Origin: Gemmatimonadales bacterium | GTDB taxonomy: Bacteria > Gemmatimonadota > Gemmatimonadetes > Gemmatimonadales > GWC2-71-9 | Length of the DNA: 64,000 nucleotides | NCBI GenBank assembly: GCA_036265815.1 | Contig: DATAOI010000044.1 | Span: 1 to 64,000, forward strand | Reading direction: 5' to 3' | Shown: piece by piece, positions 34,262 through 42,507 of the stretch | Layout of the letters: each line of letters opens with the position of its first letter | Position numbering within the stretch: the first letter of the stretch is position 1 | The notes under the pieces: model-generated | Seen by the model: the letters and a program-made list of their open reading frames with translations, nothing else | Databases searched by the model: none | Told to the model about the DNA's origin: nothing | Program-made: the position numbers and the translations under genes

Positions 34262-34549
34262 TCAGCTCTGCTGTGGCTCGGCAGTGCCGAATCTCCGGGC
34301 GGCGCGCGCCTTCGCCTTGACCGCCATGTCCTCCCGATTCCTCGGCGGGGCAGTGGATTGGAGCGAATGCAACAGCCGGCGCGAGACGCCGGCAATCTCC
34401 TCGACCGCCGCCTGGAAGGTGGCCTCGTTCGACCTGGACGGCTTGGTGAACCCGCTGATCTTCCTGACGAACTGCAGGGAGGCCCCGAGGATCTCTTCCT
34501 CGGTGACCGGCGGGTCGAAATTGAACAGAATCCTGATGTTTCTACACAT
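34262..34549 (-). CDS. DUF2277 family protein
   Basis: This 95-aa protein starts with MCRNIRILFNFDPPVTEEEI, the signature of DUF2277, followed by LQFVRKISGFTKPSRSNEATF and LHSLQSTAPPRNRE. Function is unknown; members are widespread in Actinobacteria and soil bacteria as lone small proteins. The start at 34549 matches the conserved MCRN N-terminus; the frame extends upstream to 34624 antisense to the MATE end, which is not expected to be translated. It lies 26 bases after the MATE gene. Confidence 0.88.
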   Translation of the reverse strand: MCRNIRILFNFDPPVTEEEILGASLQFVRKISGFTKPSRSNEATFQAAVEEIAGVSRRLLHSLQSTAPPRNREDMAVKAKARAARRFGTAEPQQS

Positions 34550-34575
34550 GAGAATGGTCTCCTGGCCGCAGCCGA

Positions 34576-36045
34576 TCAGGTCGAGCGGCTGCCGGGGCTG
34601 ATGTCGACCGCGATACCGCGCCACTTACCCTGGTTGAAGCGCACCACGCTCAAGGCGCAGCGGGTGGCGTGACCCACCAGGATCGCCAGCCAGATGTGGA
34701 GCGGCTGCAGCGTCCCGGTCTGCCGGATGACGAAACAGATCCCCAGGGGCACCACGACCTGGGAGACGATCGAGATGTAGAGCGGGCTCTTGGTGTCGCC
34801 GGTTCCCTGCAGGCCACCGGTATAGGTCAGCGCCGCCGCGATGAACAGACCTGAGACGCTGAGCACGCGGAGGAGCTGGGTACCGATCTCCACGACCGCG
34901 GGCTGGTTCATTCCGAACACGCCGAGGAGCTGTTGCGGAAAGAAGAAAAAGAAGAGTCCCACGAACGCGGCGCCGGCCATTCCCATCCGCGCCGCCACGT
35001 GGACCGCCTGGTCGGCCCGGTCGGGATGGCCCGCGCCGAGGTTCTGCCCGGCCACTGCCGCGGCCGCGCCCATGAGGCCGATGGAAGTCCAGGTGATGAG
35101 CGAGAAGAGCTGGGTATACGAGATGGCGAACGCCGCCTGCGCCGCGGCGCTCTGGGCCACCGAGCCGATGAACGAAAGCATGAACACCCCGCCGACGTTC
35201 ATCGCGATGCCCTGGATCCCGGTGGGCAGGCCGAACCGGAAGAGCGACCGGATGATGTCCCAGTCCGGGGCGAAACCCCCGCCCCGTGGAAACGCGACCA
35301 CCCAGCCGCCCTTCCAGAACTTGACCAGCGCGTAGGTGGCCACCAGCCCCGCCGCGGTCACGGTCCCCATCGCCGCGCCGGCGGTGCCGAAGGGGGGCAC
35401 CGGACCCAGGCCGCGAATCAACACCACGTTGAACACGATGTTGAGCACCGTCATCGCCACGCCGAGGATCATCGGGGTCCGGGCATCTCCGGCCGAGCGC
35501 AGGGCGCCACCGAGCATGTAGAAGACCAGCATGCCGCTGCTGAACAGGAACATGATCCGGAGGAAGGGCAGCGCTTCGGCCTTGACGGCCGGGGCGGCGT
35601 TGACCAGGTCGAGCAGCGTGGGCGACAGGAAGTACCCGACCGGCGCCATGATCAGGAGCGACATCGCGATCGCCGTCAGAAAGGCCTGATACACGGTGCG
35701 ATCGACCTTGGCTTCCTGCCCAGCGCCCGCGAATCGGGCCACCAGCACGCTCATCCCGGTGAACAACGAGCTGATGAAGATGATGACGACGATGACGATC
35801 TGCCACGCGACGCCGATCGCGGCGTTACCGGTGTAGCCGACCAGATGACCGACGAGCACATGGTCGATGATGCCCTGCAGTCCGCCGATGACGTTCGTCA
35901 GCATGGTGGGCCACGCGATCCTCCACACCGCCCGGGCCAGCGGCCCCTCGACGATGGAGCGATCGTAGCGCGGGGTAGCCGCCGGCCGCGATGCCGGAGC
36001 CGCCGCCGCTGAATCGGTCTCGGGAGCCGCGCCGACCTCGGTCAT
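34576..36045 (-). CDS. MATE-family efflux transporter
   Basis: This 489-aa protein has about 12 transmembrane helices in two six-helix halves after a soluble Ala/Pro-rich N-terminus (1-30). The first half begins ARAVWRIAWPTMLTNVIGGLQGIIDHVLVG, the second FRFGLPTGIQGIAMNVGGVFML. These are typical of NorM/DinF-type multidrug or toxin exporters driven by Na+ or H+. It follows the YCII gene by 9 bases and precedes the DUF2277 gene, in a probable operon with the VOC gene further upstream. Confidence 0.92.
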   Translation of the reverse strand: MTEVGAAPETDSAAAAPASRPAATPRYDRSIVEGPLARAVWRIAWPTMLTNVIGGLQGIIDHVLVGHLVGYTGNAAIGVAWQIVIVVIIFISSLFTGMSVLVARFAGAGQEAKVDRTVYQAFLTAIAMSLLIMAPVGYFLSPTLLDLVNAAPAVKAEALPFLRIMFLFSSGMLVFYMLGGALRSAGDARTPMILGVAMTVLNIVFNVVLIRGLGPVPPFGTAGAAMGTVTAAGLVATYALVKFWKGGWVVAFPRGGGFAPDWDIIRSLFRFGLPTGIQGIAMNVGGVFMLSFIGSVAQSAAAQAAFAISYTQLFSLITWTSIGLMGAAAAVAGQNLGAGHPDRADQAVHVAARMGMAGAAFVGLFFFFFPQQLLGVFGMNQPAVVEIGTQLLRVLSVSGLFIAAALTYTGGLQGTGDTKSPLYISIVSQVVVPLGICFVIRQTGTLQPLHIWLAILVGHATRCALSVVRFNQGKWRGIAVDISPGSRST

Positions 36046-36054
36046 CGCGGGCGG

Positions 36055-36438
36055 TTACCGGTTGCTGGCCGCGAGCTCAGACTGGCCGGCCTGAAACGCC
36101 GGTGCGTCATACATCTGCCGAATCTCGCTCTCACCCTCGCCTACCACGGTGAGAAAGCGCTTGGTCAGCTCGACCGCCTCCTGCAACGACCCGGCCTGGA
36201 GGATCGCATACCCGGCGACCAGCTCCTTGGCCTCGGTGAAGGGCCCGTCGGTGACGGTAAACTTACCGTCGGAGACCCGGACGCGAGCGCCCTTCGAGCT
36301 CGGCAGGAGTCCATCGGTCGCGAGGAGCACGCCGGCCTTGGCCATGTCCTCGATCAAGCGTCCCATATCGGCCATCTCCTGCTCCCTTGGAGGAGCGTCC
36401 GACTCCCTGCCGGGCTTGTACAGCGTCATGAAGCGCAT
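36055..36438 (-). CDS. YCII/DGPF-domain protein
   Basis: This 127-aa ferredoxin-like-fold protein begins MRFMTLYKPG and carries SDGKFTVTDGPFTEAKELVAGYAILQAGSLQEAVELTKRF, the DGPF (YCII-like) signature. The His/Asp pair of the YciI active site is not obvious, so an enzymatic role is uncertain. In many soil bacteria such genes accompany ECF sigma factors and are used as stress-linked accessory proteins. The start at 36438 is chosen because the upstream frame to 36564 is unlike the family. It is 9 bases upstream of the MATE gene. Confidence 0.88.
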   Translation of the reverse strand: MRFMTLYKPGRESDAPPREQEMADMGRLIEDMAKAGVLLATDGLLPSSKGARVRVSDGKFTVTDGPFTEAKELVAGYAILQAGSLQEAVELTKRFLTVVGEGESEIRQMYDAPAFQAGQSELAASNR

Positions 36439-36560
36439 GGTGACTCCGTATGGTTTCGGTTCGTGACTACCGCCTCGCGGACGCCGCTTCCGGCGGTCGC
36501 CTTCGGGCGGGTCTACCCATACGTCGAACGGGATTGCGCGAGATCGACAGAGCGACCCGC

Positions 36561-36962
36561 TCACCCGCTGTTGATGTGGAGGATGTTGCCGTCGGGGTCC
36601 TTGAACCAGGCCGCCCGGAAGGTCCCGAACTGGTGCACATCGCCTTTGCGGGTGAGCCCGGGCAGGTCATAGTGCTCGAAGACGACTCCCTTGGCCTGGA
36701 GAGACTGGACGACCCGCTCCAGGTCGTCGCCGAGGCCCCAGGTGACGGCGTTGGCCTTGTTGGTCCCGGCGTATTGCGACTTGTACACGAGGAAGTTGGT
36801 CTTGCCGCTCCGATATACCCGCACATCGGCGTTCGAAAGCGGCTGCGAGGGGCCCGAGTCCGCACCAGCCGGCTTGAGACCCAGCGTGCCTTCGTAGAAC
36901 CGCTTCGCAACCTCCATGTCTTTCACCGCGACGGTGGCGATGGCGTCTCTGTCTGCCAACAC
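36561..36962 (-). CDS. VOC-family (glyoxalase/bleomycin-resistance-like) protein
   Basis: This 133-aa protein has the paired beta-alpha-beta-beta-beta modules of the vicinal oxygen chelate superfamily: AIATVAVKDMEVAKRFYEGTLGL at the start and GTFRAAWFKDPDGNILHIN at the end. Metal ligands of classical glyoxalase I are only partly visible, so the exact chemistry cannot be named. A neighbouring YCII gene lies in the same direction, 122 bases downstream; VOC and DGPF genes are often found together. Confidence 0.87.
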   Translation of the reverse strand: MLADRDAIATVAVKDMEVAKRFYEGTLGLKPAGADSGPSQPLSNADVRVYRSGKTNFLVYKSQYAGTNKANAVTWGLGDDLERVVQSLQAKGVVFEHYDLPGLTRKGDVHQFGTFRAAWFKDPDGNILHINSG

Positions 36963-37131
36963 GGGAGCCTCCTCTCCTCGATCGTCATACCTGTCGTGAG
37001 GCCGGACGCGCCGATCGCGGGCGCCTCGGGCGACGGTCCACCCTGGTATCTAGTCGCACACTCCCCCGGAGATCGAGGGCAGGTGCCGTTGCGATGTGAG
37101 ACATGACGCTATCTGGCGGCCCGAGTGCGGC

Positions 37132-37818
37132 TTACGGGGGGAGGAGCGAGCGGACCCACTGGGTGATGGTCGTGACCAGCTCTTCCATTGCCTCGGCAGC
37201 GGTCCTCCCCGACCGCTTCAGCACGGCAAAGGAGTGGTCGGCACCTTCGACGACGTGCAGCGAGGCACGGGATCCCAGGCGCCCGCAGACCGCCGTGATG
37301 AGGTCCAGCTCGGCGAGCGTGTCGCGGGTTCCCTGGAGGAAGAGCATCGGCACCTCGACCTCACGCAGATGGTCGGCCCGGCGCTCGCCGGGCTGCTTCG
37401 GCGGGTGGAGCGGAAACCCCAGAAATACGAGGCCGAGGACGCCGGGCAGTACGTGACGGGCCGCGGCATGCGAGGTCATTCGGCCGCCGAGGGATTTCCC
37501 GCCGGCGACGAGGGGCAACTCGGGCGCGACCTCCCGGGCCTTCGCTACCGCGGCTTGCACGGTGGCCTGGAGAACGCCGGGCGGATCGGGACGACGACCA
37601 CCCGACTCCGTGTAGGGGAACTGATATCGAAGGGTGGCGATCCCCTGCTGCGCCAACGATTCGGCCACGGCCGCCATGAAAGGGTGTCGCATGCCGGCCC
37701 CGGCGCCGTGCGCCATCACATAGCCGGCCCATGCGTTCGAGGGGCGGAGCAGAATCCCCGAGACTGTCCCAAGGCGCTCGCCGACGTCGATCTGAAGGTC
37801 CATGCCAGGACTACTCAC
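37132..37818 (-). CDS. Alpha/beta hydrolase (KANL3/Tex30-like, dienelactone-hydrolase fold)
   Basis: This 228-aa hydrolase has an oxyanion region VMAHGAGAGMRHPFM, a nucleophile elbow in GGKSLGGRM (Ser as nucleophile), an Asp in LQGTRDTLAELD and a His in VEGADHSFAVL, a complete Ser-Asp-His triad. The HGAGAGM motif and length match the KAT8-complex/Tex30 branch often annotated as dienelactone hydrolase-like. Substrate unknown. GTG start at 37818 overlaps the ligD stop (GTGA), so it is co-translated with the DNA repair ligase. Confidence 0.88.
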   Translation of the reverse strand: MSSPGMDLQIDVGERLGTVSGILLRPSNAWAGYVMAHGAGAGMRHPFMAAVAESLAQQGIATLRYQFPYTESGGRRPDPPGVLQATVQAAVAKAREVAPELPLVAGGKSLGGRMTSHAAARHVLPGVLGLVFLGFPLHPPKQPGERRADHLREVEVPMLFLQGTRDTLAELDLITAVCGRLGSRASLHVVEGADHSFAVLKRSGRTAAEAMEELVTTITQWVRSLLPP

Positions 37819-40421
37819 CCGAGCTCCTTCATCAGTCGCTCCAGCGCGCCGACCAGATCGGGCGAGAGCTCCAGCACCTCGGCCAGCGGATCCGCGGCCA
37901 GCTTTCGCATCCGCTGGGGCACCGTCTTGATGGTGTGGGCGCGGATGTCCAGCTTCCGGTTCACCTCACGCCAGGACAACGGGACCGATACGGGCGCACC
38001 CGGCAGGGGACGCACACTGAAGGGGCCGACGATCAACTTGCCGGACCCGTTCTGGAGATAGTCGACGTAAACTTTGCCGTTCCGCTGCGAGACCTGACGG
38101 GCGATGGTGGCGATCTCCGGCAGGCGCTCGACGATACAGCGGGCCAGCAGCTCGCCCAGTGAGCGCGACTGCTCGTGGGTGCACTGGCGGCCCAGCGGGA
38201 TCATCAGGTGGAGCCCGGTCGAGCCGGTGGTCTTCACCTGCACCGGCAGGCCGATCCGGCGGCAGAGCTCCCTGGCGGCTAGGGCCACCTCGACCACGTT
38301 GAGAAACGGCGCGCCCTTGGGATCGAGATCGAGCACGCACCAGTCCGGCCGCTCGAGGGTGGGCGTCCGGCTGGCCCAGAGATGGATCGGGATGCAGCCG
38401 AGATTGATGACGTAGAGCAGCGAGGCCGCGTCGTCGCAGATGAAGTAATCGATCTCCCGCTGGGTGTCCTCGCTCCACATGCGCTCGGTCCGGACCCACT
38501 GGGGCGTGAATCCCGGTGCATCCTTCTGGAAGAAGGACTTGCCGGCGATCCCATCAGGATACCGGGTCATCACCAGTGGGCGATTCCGCAGATAGGGCAA
38601 GAGCCAGGGTGCCACCGCGCGGTAGTACGCGATGAGGTCGCCTTTGGTGTAGCCGTCCTCGGGCCAGAAGACCTTGGCGAGGTTGGTGAGCTCGAAGGGG
38701 AGCTCATCGGGGGGCGCGGCGATCTTCTCATCGGGATCGGAGCTCCGCAGCGGCGGTCGGGAGCCGCGGGCAAGGTCCCTCGTCGCTGGCGCTCCTCGGG
38801 ATGACAGTGCGGCGCCTCGGGGTGACGGTGCGGCGCTTGGGGGTGACAGTGGGGCGCTTCGAATGCACTCCTCCGGCCGCTTGTCGTCCCGGAAGCGCAG
38901 GAAGACCGGCTGGCGCAGCAGGCCTTCGTCGGTCCACTCGGTGTACTCCACCTCGCTCACCAGCACCGGCTCGACCCAGGTGGTGCCCTTCTCCTTCGGA
39001 ATCGGCCCGACGCAGGGCGGGTCCATTCGCCGGTGCTCCAGGAGACTCCGGCTGACCTCCGCAAGCTGCTTGTCGCTGAAGCCGCTGCCCGCACGGCCGG
39101 CATAGACCAGGGCACCGTCCACGAAATCCGCCAGCTGGAGCGCGCCGAATCCTCCCCGTGAGCCTTTCGGCGCGGTGAAGCCCACCACCACGAAATCGCC
39201 GGTCTTGCGCGAGCGGAACTTGAGCCAGGCGGACGATCGGCCATGTTGGTAGGGCGAATCGGCCTTCTTGGCGACGATACCCTCGAGCCCGAGCCGCTCG
39301 GCTTCCTGATACAACGCCTCGCCCACCTCCTCCACGTGCTCCAGATAGCGCAAGGCGCCGAGGGGAGGGAGCACCCGGCGGAGCACCGCCTTGCGCTGGC
39401 TGAGCGGCAGCGCCCGCAGATCGAAGTCCTCGAAGCCGAGCAGGTCGAACGCGTAGTAGGTGACCGGACACTCCACGGCCGCATGGCGGATATCGATCGC
39501 GCGGAGGAAGCGCGCCCGTCCCTGCAGCCGCTGAAAGCTGGGCCGGCCCGCATCGTCGAGGGCCACGACTTCGCCATCCAACACCAGCCGGTCGAAGGGG
39601 AGCGCCGCCACGGCGCGAAGCACCTCGGGAAAGGTGGGGCCGCAGTCGTTCCCGCTTCGGGTGAGGAGCTGCGGACCGCCCGGCGCCCGGGCGGCCAGCA
39701 CACGGTATCCGTCGAGCTTGGGCTCGAAGATCCAGCCCTTTCGCGAGAACGGCCGCTCCGCCGATTCGGCGAGCATGAGCTTTATCGCTTTCGCCTCGAT
39801 CGGCTTCCGCACCGCGCCGAGCCGGGTGAGCTCGCGGCGGATCGCCTCGCCTCGATCGCCTCCGGCGCCGAGCTCCTCTACGGTGAGCCCGGAGAGCACC
39901 GACTCCGGCGCGAGCTCTGCGGGATCGCTCGACGTCCAGGCGTCCCGCTCCTTGATCAGGAGCCAATCCTTCTCCGATTTCTTCAGCTTCACCAGAGTCC
40001 AGAGCCCATGCAGCTTGTAGCCGTGGAGCTCGAAGAGGAGCTTCCCCTTGGCCAGTCCCTCGAGCGGGTCGCCGATCGGGATCCAGCGGCCGCGATCCCA
40101 CACGATCACGGCGCCGGCGCCGTAGTTCCCCTTGGGGATGAGGCCCTCGAAGTCGCCGTACTCGAGCGGGTGATCCTCCACGTGAACCGCGAGCCGCTTC
40201 TCGGCGGTGTCGTACGAGGGTCCTTTGGGCACAGCCCAGGAGCGGAGTACGCCCTCCATCTCGAGCCGGAGGTCGAAGTGCAGGCGCCGCGCGGCGTGCT
40301 GATGGACCACGAAGAGCCGGCCGCTCTCCTGGGCCAACGCGCCGGCGGGCTCGGGCGTGCGCTCGAGCGAGCGTTTGGCGCGATAGGCGTCGAGCGGGCT
40401 GGTGGCGGGCTTTCGGGGCAT
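37815..40421 (-). CDS. ligD: Multifunctional ATP-dependent DNA ligase LigD
   Basis: This 868-aa protein repairs DNA double-strand breaks by non-homologous end joining with Ku. Domain order is 3'-phosphoesterase (about 1-165; HQHAARRLHFDLRLE and HVEDHPLEYGDFEG), ligase (about 210-515; adenylated Lys235 in EPKLDGYR, VLDGEVVALD, WLKFRSRKTGDFVVVGFT) and polymerase/primase (about 565-868; LDLDPKG with the catalytic Asp pair, TTGSTGLHLMIPL). This is the Pseudomonas-type order, not the mycobacterial one. The linker between ligase and polymerase (about 520-550) is encoded by three 21-base tandem repeats joined to a dispersed-repeat block. It is divergent from ku. Confidence 0.97.
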   Translation of the reverse strand: MPRKPATSPLDAYRAKRSLERTPEPAGALAQESGRLFVVHQHAARRLHFDLRLEMEGVLRSWAVPKGPSYDTAEKRLAVHVEDHPLEYGDFEGLIPKGNYGAGAVIVWDRGRWIPIGDPLEGLAKGKLLFELHGYKLHGLWTLVKLKKSEKDWLLIKERDAWTSSDPAELAPESVLSGLTVEELGAGGDRGEAIRRELTRLGAVRKPIEAKAIKLMLAESAERPFSRKGWIFEPKLDGYRVLAARAPGGPQLLTRSGNDCGPTFPEVLRAVAALPFDRLVLDGEVVALDDAGRPSFQRLQGRARFLRAIDIRHAAVECPVTYYAFDLLGFEDFDLRALPLSQRKAVLRRVLPPLGALRYLEHVEEVGEALYQEAERLGLEGIVAKKADSPYQHGRSSAWLKFRSRKTGDFVVVGFTAPKGSRGGFGALQLADFVDGALVYAGRAGSGFSDKQLAEVSRSLLEHRRMDPPCVGPIPKEKGTTWVEPVLVSEVEYTEWTDEGLLRQPVFLRFRDDKRPEECIRSAPLSPPSAAPSPRGAALSSRGAPATRDLARGSRPPLRSSDPDEKIAAPPDELPFELTNLAKVFWPEDGYTKGDLIAYYRAVAPWLLPYLRNRPLVMTRYPDGIAGKSFFQKDAPGFTPQWVRTERMWSEDTQREIDYFICDDAASLLYVINLGCIPIHLWASRTPTLERPDWCVLDLDPKGAPFLNVVEVALAARELCRRIGLPVQVKTTGSTGLHLMIPLGRQCTHEQSRSLGELLARCIVERLPEIATIARQVSQRNGKVYVDYLQNGSGKLIVGPFSVRPLPGAPVSVPLSWREVNRKLDIRAHTIKTVPQRMRKLAADPLAEVLELSPDLVGALERLMKELG
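38783..38862. repeat. Dispersed repeat plus 21-bp tandem triplicate inside ligD
   Basis: The block TCGCTGGCGCTCCTC (38783-38797) is identical to one at 27050-27064. It runs into GATGACAG and then three 21-base units at 38800-38820, 38821-38841 and 38842-38862 that differ at a few positions. As 21 is divisible by 3, the coding frame is kept; the units encode SAPLSPP, SAAPSPR and GAALSSR in the LigD linker. Confidence 0.7.
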
Positions 40422-40784
40422 CAGGGAGTGGGCTCGGGCATCACGGTCCTGGGCGTCACGGTCTGGACCTCACGGGTCTTTATCATGTCCCACTCCGCGC
40501 GATCTGTCATCTGTCAGCTGTGTTCCCGGGGAGCTGCGGTGAGGGATCTTGCCCGCGAATGCCCGGGGCCCTCGGGCAAGATCCCTGGCTTCGCTCGGGA
40601 TGACAGACCCGGGCACTGAACGATGCTGGGGGCTCGAGCTGAAGCTCGCGCTCCGGCGACCGGAAAGGACGGAGCTAACTGCTGATGATGCTTGGCGCTA
40701 GCCCCGGCTGCAAGAATCTGCACCAGGCCACTTCGATGTCCCCTCTAGCGGGGTCCGGATTCTGCCTGTATATCCAGTCTCCTC
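40422..40784. other. Divergent ligD/ku intergenic region with repeats
   Basis: This 363-base region separates ligD and ku. It holds a tandem of CACGGTC-type units just upstream of ligD (about 40438-40480), a palindromic element with 14-bp arms (40542-40586), and about 180 further bases without visible structure. No gene is evident. Both promoters must lie here. Confidence 0.5.
40542..40600. repeat. Palindromic dispersed repeat with 14-bp arms
   Basis: The arms AGGGATCTTGCCCG (40542-40555) and CGGGCAAGATCCCT (40573-40586) are exact complements around a 17-base GC-rich loop. The right arm continues GGCTTCGCTCGGGATGACAG, resembling CTCGGGATGACAG in ligD and the element at 59495. This is a REP-like intergenic repeat. 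Confidence 0.75.
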
Positions 40785-41669
40785 ATGGCCGCCAGATCCA
40801 TCGGTTCCGCGACGATCTCCTTCGGGCTGGTCTCAGTCCCGGTCAATCTGTTTTCCTCCAGTGAATCCACCGGCGCGATCAGCTTCAACATGATCCACGC
40901 CAAGTGCGGCTCGCGCCTGAAGCAGCAGTACATCTGCGCCAAGGACGGCACGGTGGTGGAGAAGGACGAGATCACCAAGGGCTACGAGTTCGCCAAGGAC
41001 CAGTACGTCCTCTTCTCCGCCGACGAGATCAAGGCCCTGGACGAGAAGGCCACCAACGCGATCGACATCGCCGAGTTCGTTCCCCTCGCCGCGGTGGAGC
41101 GGATCTACCTGGAGAAGGTGTACTATCTCGGCGCGGGCAAGGGGGGCGAGCGGGCCTACCGCCTGCTGGTCGCCGCGCTCGAGGTGACCGGCCGTGCCGC
41201 CCTGGGCCAGTACTCGGCGCGAGGAAAGCAGCACCTCGTCCTGGTCCGCCCGATGGGCGACATCCTGGCGATGGAGCAGCTCCACTACCAGGCCGAGATC
41301 CGGAGCGCGGCCGACGTGCCACGGGCGGACGTGCCGCTCAAGGACGCGGAGCTCGCGCTCGCACGTCAGCTCATCGAGCAGGGCGCGGTGGACGAGTTCC
41401 GGCCGGAGAATTTCCGCGACACGGTGCGGGAGCGGGTACTGGAGGAGATTCAGCGGAAGGTGGACGGCGAGCAGATCTCCGCCGCCCCGGCCGAAGCGCC
41501 CCAGACCCGGGTCATCGACCTGATGGACGCCCTCAAGGCGAGTCTGGCCAAGCGCGGCGCCAGCACGGTGGAGAAGATGCCTGCCAGACGGGTGGCAACC
41601 AACGGCGCGAAATCAGAGGAGAAGGAGATTCAGACGAAGCCGAAGAAGAAGGCGAGCGGCGCCCGCTAG
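40785..41669 (+). CDS. ku: NHEJ end-binding protein Ku
   Basis: This 294-aa protein has the bacterial Ku core: MAARSIGSATISFGLVSVPVNLFSSS at the start, then HAKCGSRLKQQYIC, AVERIYLEKVYYLGAGKGGERAYRLL and ALGQYSARGKQHLVLVRPMGDIL. It forms a homodimeric ring on DNA ends and recruits LigD. The last 50 residues are rich in Lys (AKSEEKEIQTKPKKKAS), a typical extended tail that helps threading or DNA binding. It is divergent from ligD and is followed after 8 bases by a MerR/TPR gene. Confidence 0.97.
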   Translation: MAARSIGSATISFGLVSVPVNLFSSSESTGAISFNMIHAKCGSRLKQQYICAKDGTVVEKDEITKGYEFAKDQYVLFSADEIKALDEKATNAIDIAEFVPLAAVERIYLEKVYYLGAGKGGERAYRLLVAALEVTGRAALGQYSARGKQHLVLVRPMGDILAMEQLHYQAEIRSAADVPRADVPLKDAELALARQLIEQGAVDEFRPENFRDTVRERVLEEIQRKVDGEQISAAPAEAPQTRVIDLMDALKASLAKRGASTVEKMPARRVATNGAKSEEKEIQTKPKKKASGAR

Positions 41670-41677
41670 GTCCTCTC

Positions 41678-42505
41678 ATGAAGTCCTATACCACTCGCGA
41701 CGTGGCCAAGCTGCTCGGCCTGTCCGAGGCGCAGGTCCGCTCGCAGGCCCGGGTGGGCTATCTCGCGCCGGACCGTGGTCCTCACAACGCCTACCGCTTT
41801 TCCTTCCAGGATCTGGTCCTGCTCCGCACTGCCAAGTCGCTGAACGAGGCGCGCATCCCACCGCGGCGCATTCGCCGCGCGCTCCGGGCCCTGCTCCACG
41901 AGCTCCCGGAGGGCCGTTCGCTGAGCGGCGTGCGCATCTCCTCGGAGGGCGACAAGATCGTGGTGCGAGACGGCAGGGACACCTGGAACCCGGAGTCGGG
42001 CCAGCTCCTGCTCGATTTCCACGTCGCCGATCTGGCGGCGGAGGTCGGCCCGGTGGCCCGCCGGCTGGCGCGGCGCGCGCGCCGCTCGGACGAGCCGCTC
42101 ACCGCCACTGAGTGGTACGACCTCGGCGCCGACCTGGAGACCGTGGCTCCGGAGGACGCCCGCGATGCCTACGCCAGGGCCGTGGTGCTCGACCCGCGGC
42201 ACGCCTCCGCCAGGGTGAATCTGGGCCGCTTACTCCAGGACCTGGGCCTGGCGGTCGAGGCGGTCCAGCAGTACCGGGCCGCGCTGGCCATTCAACCGAG
42301 ACATCCGACGGCCGCGTTCAACCTGGGCACCGCACTGGAGGACCTGGGCCGGCGCCGCGAAGCCATCGAGGCCTACCGCCAGGCGCTCGACGCCGACCGC
42401 GACTTCGCCGACGCCCACTTCAACCTCGCGCGGCTCTACGACCAGACCGGCAAGCGCGCCGCAGCGCTGCGGCACCTCAAGGCCTACAAGCTGCTGAGCG
42501 AGTGA
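41678..42505 (+). CDS. MerR-like DNA-binding protein with TPR repeats
   Basis: This 275-aa protein joins a MerR-type winged helix at the N-terminus (YTTRDVAKLLGLSEAQVRSQARVGYLAP, then YRFSFQDLVLLRTAKSLNEARIPPRRIRRALRAL) to three to four TPR motifs (for example AYARAVVLDPRHASARVNLGRLLQDLG, AVQQYRAALAIQPRHPTAAFNLGTALEDLG). Such fusions are known as uncharacterised regulators. It starts 8 bases after ku and ends 2 bases before the DUF72 gene, so all three are probably one transcript. A role in controlling or scaffolding end-joining is inference from position. Confidence 0.85.
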   Translation: MKSYTTRDVAKLLGLSEAQVRSQARVGYLAPDRGPHNAYRFSFQDLVLLRTAKSLNEARIPPRRIRRALRALLHELPEGRSLSGVRISSEGDKIVVRDGRDTWNPESGQLLLDFHVADLAAEVGPVARRLARRARRSDEPLTATEWYDLGADLETVAPEDARDAYARAVVLDPRHASARVNLGRLLQDLGLAVEAVQQYRAALAIQPRHPTAAFNLGTALEDLGRRREAIEAYRQALDADRDFADAHFNLARLYDQTGKRAAALRHLKAYKLLSE

Positions 42506-42507
42506 CC

